Shown: in pieces, positions 20,373-25,949 of the stretch
Layout: each line of letters starts with the position of its first letter
How positions within the stretch are numbered: position 1 is the stretch's first letter
IMG/VR virus record: IMGVR_UViG_3300037963_000553
Span: 6,069-32,017 of that record
Source of the DNA: a virus
Length of the DNA: 25,949 nucleotides
Strand: one strand, 5' to 3'
Program-made: the position numbers and the translations under genes
Notes under the pieces: model-generated
The model's database searches: none
What the model saw: the letters and a program-made list of their open reading frames with translations, nothing else
Told to the model about the DNA's origin: nothing

Positions 20373-21302
20373 CTAATCTCTAAATTTATCAAACAAGTTT
20401 TGTATGTCGTTCATCCAATTAGAATTTCTTATTCTTTTTAAAAGAGATTTAGCTTGTCCATAAACATCAAGATATGCCTGTCCTTCTGCTGTCTCTGTAT
20501 AAATTCTTTTATCGTAAGGATGTTGTCTTGTTGCACTTTTTGTAAAGTCTTCTAGCCTAACTCCTTCTATATTATCTAAAACTTCTTTTTCTAGGTCGTT
20601 CATAGCTTTGGTATATTCTCTGTCTTTTATTATTCTACCTTTTTCGTCAAACTTAACTCTTGCTCTTATCTTTTTAATAGGTTTTGAAAAAAGACCAACA
20701 ATAGGAATTATTGAAGCAGCGCTTATAGCTGCGTCTGAAACATTACCTCTACCTAAAGATATTAAAGTATTTAATGCGTCAGCACCAATTCCGACAGGTT
20801 CTAATGGACCGCTTAACATACCTGCAGCGTCTAAAGTAGACTGTATAGTGTCAATAGTTTTACCTTTGGTCTCAACATTCTCTTGAGGAGCAGATGCTTG
20901 AAGAAGTCCAGCAGGTCTTTCTCCTGATTCATTATACATACTATTTGGGTCAGGTATATCTTCTCCTTCATAAATTCTTCTTCTTTGTATATTCACGTCA
21001 GCAGGAAGTTGTTTCCATCCTTCGCTATCCTTATAAACGCCCTGCTCAAACATAAACTGTCTATACTCATTGTCAGTCATTCCCATCTCTTCTTGAGACG
21101 GAAAGTCTAAGTTTGCAGCTTCTTCTGGTGTAGGAATAGCTGGTAACTGAGGTCTACCGTCTTTTGTTTGAACAGTTTGTCTTAACAATGTATTAAGCTC
21201 TTGCTCAGATTCCATTTCTTTCTGCGCTTTTCTGACTAAAATTTGTCTTTGTCTGTTATTTATATATTTTTTAATTCCTTCTAAAACTCTTGGGTCTGCC
21301 AT
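20373..21302 (-). CDS. Putative virion/ejection protein with hydrophobic hairpin
   Basis: A 309-residue protein with a charged, Pro-rich N-terminal half, then a strongly hydrophobic glycine-rich segment (157-206: AAGMLSGPLEPVGIGADALN and on, then SAASIIPIVGLF). A basic, charged C-terminal domain follows (210-309). The hydrophobic segment resembles the pre-toxin membrane-crossing hairpin of polymorphic toxins and the membrane segments of phage DNA-ejection proteins. The gene sits directly after the giant 1525-residue gene and before the final late gene. No catalytic motif is visible in the C-terminal part. Function is inferred from context and pattern only. Confidence 0.5.
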   Translation of the reverse strand: MADPRVLEGIKKYINNRQRQILVRKAQKEMESEQELNTLLRQTVQTKDGRPQLPAIPTPEEAANLDFPSQEEMGMTDNEYRQFMFEQGVYKDSEGWKQLPADVNIQRRRIYEGEDIPDPNSMYNESGERPAGLLQASAPQENVETKGKTIDTIQSTLDAAGMLSGPLEPVGIGADALNTLISLGRGNVSDAAISAASIIPIVGLFSKPIKKIRARVKFDEKGRIIKDREYTKAMNDLEKEVLDNIEGVRLEDFTKSATRQHPYDKRIYTETAEGQAYLDVYGQAKSLLKRIRNSNWMNDIQNLFDKFRD

Positions 21303-21314
21303 AATATTCTCTCT

Positions 21315-24300
21315 TTAAGGTTTGTATTCTGTTTCTTCTCTTCTCTTTTTGATGTCATCTATTTTATCTTTCATAATTCTGTAATAACTTACATCATCTG
21401 GAGTAATGTATCCGCTTTTAGGATATCTAGTTCCATATGTGTTATTAAACTTTTCCAAAACCTGGTATGCTTTTTTAGGTTGGTCTTGTATAATAAGTTC
21501 TTTTATATAATCAATAGTATCTCTTCTTTTTTGTTGGACACTTCTTCTTTTCTCTCCTTCTGTTAAGGTACCAGCAGGCATTCTATAATCTTGTTCTCCA
21601 AGAGAAATACCAAATCCGTATTTAATCTGTCTGGATAAAATACTACCAAAAACAGGAGAAAGGTCGCTTACAGCTCCTCTAGTAGCTATATCTAAGTCTT
21701 TTCCTTTGTTAAATGCTAAGTCGTAAAAAGTACCCATTGAGTCTTTTAGTCTAATTAAATCGTCATAAATAACTGGTTTTATAGCAAAGTCAATAGTATC
21801 CATCGGGTCTTCACTTGACATAATATCAGTTATTAATCCAAAAGCACCTACATTACCTATGTTAGTTAGTATTTTCTGAGCATCTAAAGACTCCATTATC
21901 TTTTGTCTTTCATCTCTTGCATAGTATTCTGGTTCTCCGCTTAACATATTAAACATTTGTTCTTTTGCCCAAATAACACCAGAACCTCCAGCTACTCCTC
22001 CAATTCCTAAAGTTAAAAGAGGAACAACGTTTCCATCTATAAATTCTTTCTCAACAACATCCATAGCGTATACAGCTTGTCTAAATCCAAATCTTTTAAA
22101 TAGTAATAAAGGTTTTAACATAGGGTCACTAAATAAATAAGGGTCTAAAGTAAAGTCTCTTTGTAGCTGAGATTTAGTAGCAAATCTTTGCATACCTCTT
22201 AACATAGTTTCTTTTTCTTTAGACATAACTTCTACTTTCTTTTTTTTACCTCTATATCTAATTGTTTTAGTAGTTGTTCCATATTGTCCAGACTGTATCA
22301 TCTTCAAGTTCTTAACAACAAACTCTGGGTCCATACCAAGTCTTTGAAGTTTTTTTCTAGCCCAAGCTTTTCTTGCTTCTGGAGCCAGTGCATCAACAAG
22401 ACCTAATCCAACTCTCTCTCCTTTTAAAATTCTACCCATCTTTATAACTGCTTCTTCAAATGTTGCAGCAGCTATTGTTTGATTTCCTTTATTGACTATA
22501 GAGAAGACTGTAGCTGTTCGTTCTGTTGTTCTTTCAATTTTTTTTCTATAAGCATCCATTCCATCTATTACATATTCTGTAGATAAATTGCTTGTACCCA
22601 ATTCTCTTGCAACACCTCTTGCTCTAGCATAATCTGAACTATAGTTTAACATCTCTTCAATAGTATTTACTAGAGTAGCACCACTTTGAGATACTCTTTG
22701 TTGAAGGGCGACATCTTGCATACCAGGAACATATAATTTTGCCATAGCTTTCATAGATAATACTGGACCAAGTTCCATTGCAGTAGAGATAATTGTCTGT
22801 GTTAAGTTTGGAATAAATGCTGTACCAAGACCTATCTTTAAACTCATCTGTATATTACCTATACTTTGAAAAGCTTGTATAGCAGTTCCATACATATCTG
22901 AATTTCTATTATAATTAATCTCTCCAGTAAATACTTGCTTCATAAGATTAACAGCGCTTTTTACATCGTGCTGCATAAGAGGTAAGTCTTTACCTCCTAA
23001 GAAATCAGGAACCTTTGTAAAAGGCATTCTTTCATCGCCTATTTTTGCTAACATCCTTTGGAATAACTTACCGTCTGCTCCAAATGCTTTTGAAAACTCA
23101 ATTCTTTTAGAAGCACCAGTAATATAATTACCTAGCAAAAGACGAACATCTTGTTCCAATAATTCATCTGTTGCGTTTTGAAGCATATTTACTGACCTGT
23201 TGTCAAAACTAGCAAAAAACTTTCTAGGTTTCTCAAGAGGACTAAAAGGCTTTAGAGTGTTGTTAAACTGATTTAATTTTAACAATCTGTAAACATCAAA
23301 ATTATTTATATCAGCGTTTACACCAGCTAAAGAAGTTTTATATTCATTAAATATCTTAACAAATTGTTTCTGTCCTTTAAACTTACTTTTTTCAAAACTT
23401 CTAAGAATGTCTGTCAATGCTTTTCCAAACTCTGCATTAAAATCATCTGAATACAATTCATCTACATTTTCTGTTTGTTTATGTTTTTTTAACAACTCAT
23501 CTTTTTTCTTAGCTATTGTTTTACTACCGTCTGTTAAAAGGTCTAGAACTTCTTTTTTAAACATCAAAGGAATATATCCTTCTACATAATCTTGAAGTCT
23601 AGGAAGCACTCCTTGAGCATCAACATAAATATCGTCTGTTATTTTTTGAGTTCCTTCTAAAAAGTTAGCTCTTGCTAACTCAAAATCTTTTTCATCTCCA
23701 CTTAGTTTTTCAGCTTTTCTTCTTATATTAGAAACATATCTTTTTACAGTTCCTTTATCTTGACTGTTTATAGTTCTAAAATCTTTAAAACCAGTTACAT
23801 CTCCAATTCCAGATAAGTAATCCTCAAATTTTTTCTTAACACCTTTATTCATTGTGCCTAACTGACCTCTTGTTAGCACTCCAAGAGCATCTAGTCTTGT
23901 AGATACCTTCTGATTAGTCCCTCTATTAATTGCTTGCATAGTTCTAATTAACCTTCTAGCAACTGGGTCTTTAGTAGAGTAGTAAAAAGGACCCATAGCA
24001 CTTAACATAGACTTCATTAAAGAGCTATTGTTATCTCTATCTTTACCTCCAATAGTTTGAAACATTAAACCTTCTGGAGATTCTTGATATCTTTTAGCAT
24101 CAGCAACAAATCTATTGATTTGATTTCTGTTGTACATATTCTCTACAAGCTTTGTTCTTGTAACAGAATCTAAATCTTTTACCTTTATTTTATCTAACTG
24201 ACCATTTTCAATTAAGTCGTGAAAGTAGTGTTTCTTAGCGTTCTTTCCTGGACCTGTTAATTCTATAGCAGTTTCTAAAACAGCTTCCTTAAAATCTTCT

Positions 24301-25892
24301 GCAGTATAATCATCTACTCCCTGGTTCATTCTTCTCTTGATAGCATTAAACTCAGCCATTTGAAGTTTTCTCAAAATAGTAGGATTGTTTTTTAATTGCC
24401 TTGATGTAGCAAGCTTGTTAGCTATCCTTAAACCGTCAATTGTAACATTGTCTGTTTCTGCAAAGTAGTCAAAGAACTTTAAAGTATTCTTTTCGTCTAA
24501 GAAATATCTTGTTTTTTTAACTCCTTCAGGACCACTTATAAGAGTAATCTCCATAGTTGTTCCTTTTCCAGTCTGTTTAATGCTTGCTAAATCTACATTT
24601 GCAGATGCTATTGCATCATAATTTGCTATAGCAGTAGGATTTTCTCTATCTATTTCCGTAGCTGTATATTCTTTTTTGTTTTTTTTGTTTTTACGACTAA
24701 CTTTACTTACCTCTAAACCAATAATTTTATCAGCTCTTCCAGCTTTAGTTCTTACACCAGCAACCTGCTCAAAAACACTAATACCTTTTTTATCTTTGCT
24801 TCTACCAGAAACATCAATATTAACTTTGTTCTCTCTAATTTGGTCTTTAGCTGCTTGCCTAATGATATTTTCTAGAGAATCTTCTTTTCCTCCAAAAGCT
24901 TCTGACAACAGTTTTGCTCCTTTAACATCTTCTATTCTTTGTCCAATTTTAGCAACAGCAGAATTACCTAGTCTTGTTCCTAACATAATAGCACCAGCTG
25001 CATATAAATCAGTCATCTTTGGAGCTCTTCCTTCATATAGAGGTCCCATAGATAAGGCTACTGCTGAGCCTTCAAGACCTAAAGCTGTTAGTTCTCCAGT
25101 TCTACCTTTAAATACTTTATCTGCTAATGGAGTAAATCTTGAAAGCCTAGCTGTTCCTCCAATAGTTCCTAAAGCATATCCCTTTCCAAAATCAGAAAGC
25201 TTTGCATTTTTTGTAACTTCTGATAAAACTTCACCATAGCTCATATTTTCATACTTAGAAAAATCAACACCTTCTTCAATCATAGCATCTCTTGTTCTCA
25301 TAGTAGCCAACCTAACTCCCTCATAATTACCATACATTGCTACTCCTGGTAATCCAAAATCAAAAACATCTTTAGCTATATCATCTGCAACTTCTTTAGA
25401 TAAGTTTGTTTTAGTTGTAAAGAAAGCAGCAGTTCTTTTTTTAGCTAGCTCATTTGACTGCCTGCCTACTAAGGCTTTTACTCCAAACTTTTGTATCAAT
25501 TCTTTTGATGCTTCTCTACCTCCTAAAAGCATAGCACCTTTAACTCCAATAGTTCCCATTCCTCTACTTGCAGCCATAAGAGCCAAGTCTTCTTTGGATG
25601 CAAACATACTTCCAACCAAAGAAAACATATCCATCAATTGAGATTGGTCAATATGGTCTACGTCGTAATATTTTTTACCATTTTGAATTTCATAGATAAG
25701 ACCTCCAATAGAATCATTGTAGGCTTTTTTGTAACCAAGAGACATTGTACTCCAAAATCCATCATAGTCTTGTTGGTCAAAATTTTCATCTGAATAAGGG
25801 TCTTCATACCCACCTTGATTGGCTTGACTTAAAGAATCAGACTGAGTTACAGCAAAAGGGTCTGAATATCCACCTTTAATTTGTTCTGGCAT
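21315..25892 (-). CDS. Giant internal virion/ejection protein candidate
   Basis: This 1525-residue protein is by far the longest in the window. It is mostly helical and Lys/Glu-rich, with two hydrophobic stretches (about 1020-1055, around FIPNLTQTIISTAMELG, and about 1277-1300, VVPLLTLGIGGVAGGSGVIW). Podoviruses carry one or two such proteins inside the capsid that form the trans-envelope DNA channel, and the C-terminal region resembles large polyvalent phage proteins (LPD38-like), though I could not verify that. A GGAG site precedes the ATG, which overlaps the upstream stop (TAATG). I see no clear protease, lytic or polymerase motif. Confidence 0.6.
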   Translation of the reverse strand: MPEQIKGGYSDPFAVTQSDSLSQANQGGYEDPYSDENFDQQDYDGFWSTMSLGYKKAYNDSIGGLIYEIQNGKKYYDVDHIDQSQLMDMFSLVGSMFASKEDLALMAASRGMGTIGVKGAMLLGGREASKELIQKFGVKALVGRQSNELAKKRTAAFFTTKTNLSKEVADDIAKDVFDFGLPGVAMYGNYEGVRLATMRTRDAMIEEGVDFSKYENMSYGEVLSEVTKNAKLSDFGKGYALGTIGGTARLSRFTPLADKVFKGRTGELTALGLEGSAVALSMGPLYEGRAPKMTDLYAAGAIMLGTRLGNSAVAKIGQRIEDVKGAKLLSEAFGGKEDSLENIIRQAAKDQIRENKVNIDVSGRSKDKKGISVFEQVAGVRTKAGRADKIIGLEVSKVSRKNKKNKKEYTATEIDRENPTAIANYDAIASANVDLASIKQTGKGTTMEITLISGPEGVKKTRYFLDEKNTLKFFDYFAETDNVTIDGLRIANKLATSRQLKNNPTILRKLQMAEFNAIKRRMNQGVDDYTAEDFKEAVLETAIELTGPGKNAKKHYFHDLIENGQLDKIKVKDLDSVTRTKLVENMYNRNQINRFVADAKRYQESPEGLMFQTIGGKDRDNNSSLMKSMLSAMGPFYYSTKDPVARRLIRTMQAINRGTNQKVSTRLDALGVLTRGQLGTMNKGVKKKFEDYLSGIGDVTGFKDFRTINSQDKGTVKRYVSNIRRKAEKLSGDEKDFELARANFLEGTQKITDDIYVDAQGVLPRLQDYVEGYIPLMFKKEVLDLLTDGSKTIAKKKDELLKKHKQTENVDELYSDDFNAEFGKALTDILRSFEKSKFKGQKQFVKIFNEYKTSLAGVNADINNFDVYRLLKLNQFNNTLKPFSPLEKPRKFFASFDNRSVNMLQNATDELLEQDVRLLLGNYITGASKRIEFSKAFGADGKLFQRMLAKIGDERMPFTKVPDFLGGKDLPLMQHDVKSAVNLMKQVFTGEINYNRNSDMYGTAIQAFQSIGNIQMSLKIGLGTAFIPNLTQTIISTAMELGPVLSMKAMAKLYVPGMQDVALQQRVSQSGATLVNTIEEMLNYSSDYARARGVARELGTSNLSTEYVIDGMDAYRKKIERTTERTATVFSIVNKGNQTIAAATFEEAVIKMGRILKGERVGLGLVDALAPEARKAWARKKLQRLGMDPEFVVKNLKMIQSGQYGTTTKTIRYRGKKKKVEVMSKEKETMLRGMQRFATKSQLQRDFTLDPYLFSDPMLKPLLLFKRFGFRQAVYAMDVVEKEFIDGNVVPLLTLGIGGVAGGSGVIWAKEQMFNMLSGEPEYYARDERQKIMESLDAQKILTNIGNVGAFGLITDIMSSEDPMDTIDFAIKPVIYDDLIRLKDSMGTFYDLAFNKGKDLDIATRGAVSDLSPVFGSILSRQIKYGFGISLGEQDYRMPAGTLTEGEKRRSVQQKRRDTIDYIKELIIQDQPKKAYQVLEKFNNTYGTRYPKSGYITPDDVSYYRIMKDKIDDIKKRREETEYKP

Positions 25893-25949
25893 TATTCATC
25901 TCCAAGTCTTGCTCTTAATTCTGCTATCTCTCTTTTATATCGTTTTTTG
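25892..25949 (-). CDS. C-terminal end of the upstream late gene
   Basis: Only the last 18 or so codons are visible, ending KRYKREIAELRARLGDE and a TAA whose last A is the first base of the next ATG (TAATG). The end is charged and helical. The rest lies beyond the window. It also supplies the GGAG ribosome binding site of the giant gene. Confidence 0.6.
   Translation of the reverse strand, partial: KKRYKREIAELRARLGDE

Noticed and set aside
24676-25239. 187-codon plus-strand frame inside the giant late gene
   Set aside because: It lies antisense to a well-supported long gene, has no ribosome binding site or operon context, and its composition (Leu/Ser/Pro-rich) is that of a mirrored Lys/Glu-rich gene.
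1-25949. Integrase, lysogeny module or insertion sequence
   Set aside because: No recombinase or transposase motifs and no terminal inverted repeats were seen; the metallopeptidase and ribbon-helix-helix genes alone are not enough to call a temperate phage.

Overview
The window is part of an AT-rich (roughly one-third GC by eye), densely packed, tailed-phage genome, most likely podovirus-like. The evidence is a P22-type portal, large and small terminase subunits, a very large ejection-protein candidate, a DnaB-type helicase, and recombination nucleases with an annealing protein. There are many tiny genes joined by ATGA or TAATG overlaps. No integrase, rRNA, tRNA or CRISPR array was found. Ribosome binding sites are classic AGGAG or AAAGGA types, so the host is a bacterium using Shine-Dalgarno initiation, but nothing identifies it further.

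Layout. (1) 1-6875, minus strand: start of the late/packaging operon, read right to left. It holds an M78-like metalloprotease, a coiled-coil protein, a DUF1599 protein, a Myb/SANT plus DnaQ-type exonuclease, a coiled-coil protein, small terminase, a zinc protein, a gamma-glutamylcyclotransferase (GGCT), large terminase, portal, and the start of a probable scaffold gene. (2) 6876-7712: divergent regulatory region. (3) 7713-8630, plus strand: three small genes, each behind a hairpin and an AAAGGA ribosome binding site, closed by a strong UUCG-loop terminator. (4) 8631-8964: a repeat-rich control region. (5) 8965-12842: small genes, then a class II glutamine amidotransferase coupled to an Amidoligase_2-type ligase with an N-terminal zinc array. 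(6) 12843-13194: a second control region with a candidate structured leader RNA. (7) 13195-19775, plus strand: small genes, a ribbon-helix-helix regulator, Cas4/RecB-like nuclease, Rad52-like annealing protein, SSB-like protein, two more nuclease-fold proteins and the helicase. (8) 19772-25949, minus strand: end of the late region, with three virion/ejection-type genes. If the genome is circularly permuted, the late operon starts at 6875, leaves at base 1 and ends at 19772.

The most interesting system is the amidotransferase/amidoligase pair. The first should release ammonia from glutamine and the second should make an ATP-dependent amide bond. The GGCT-fold protein in the terminase operon is a possible third member, because GGCT enzymes remove gamma-glutamyl groups from amines. 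The target (protein, peptidoglycan, small molecule or DNA base) cannot be told from sequence. The pair lies in a stretch very rich in GTCG/CGAC words and flanked by two control regions that share a GCTAGACACRAGC motif.

Other signals: no GATC site was found anywhere in the window; two promoters appear to make leaderless mRNAs; two late promoters match each other at fixed positions; and several small genes (41, 55, 44 and 28 codons) are proposed below with differing confidence.
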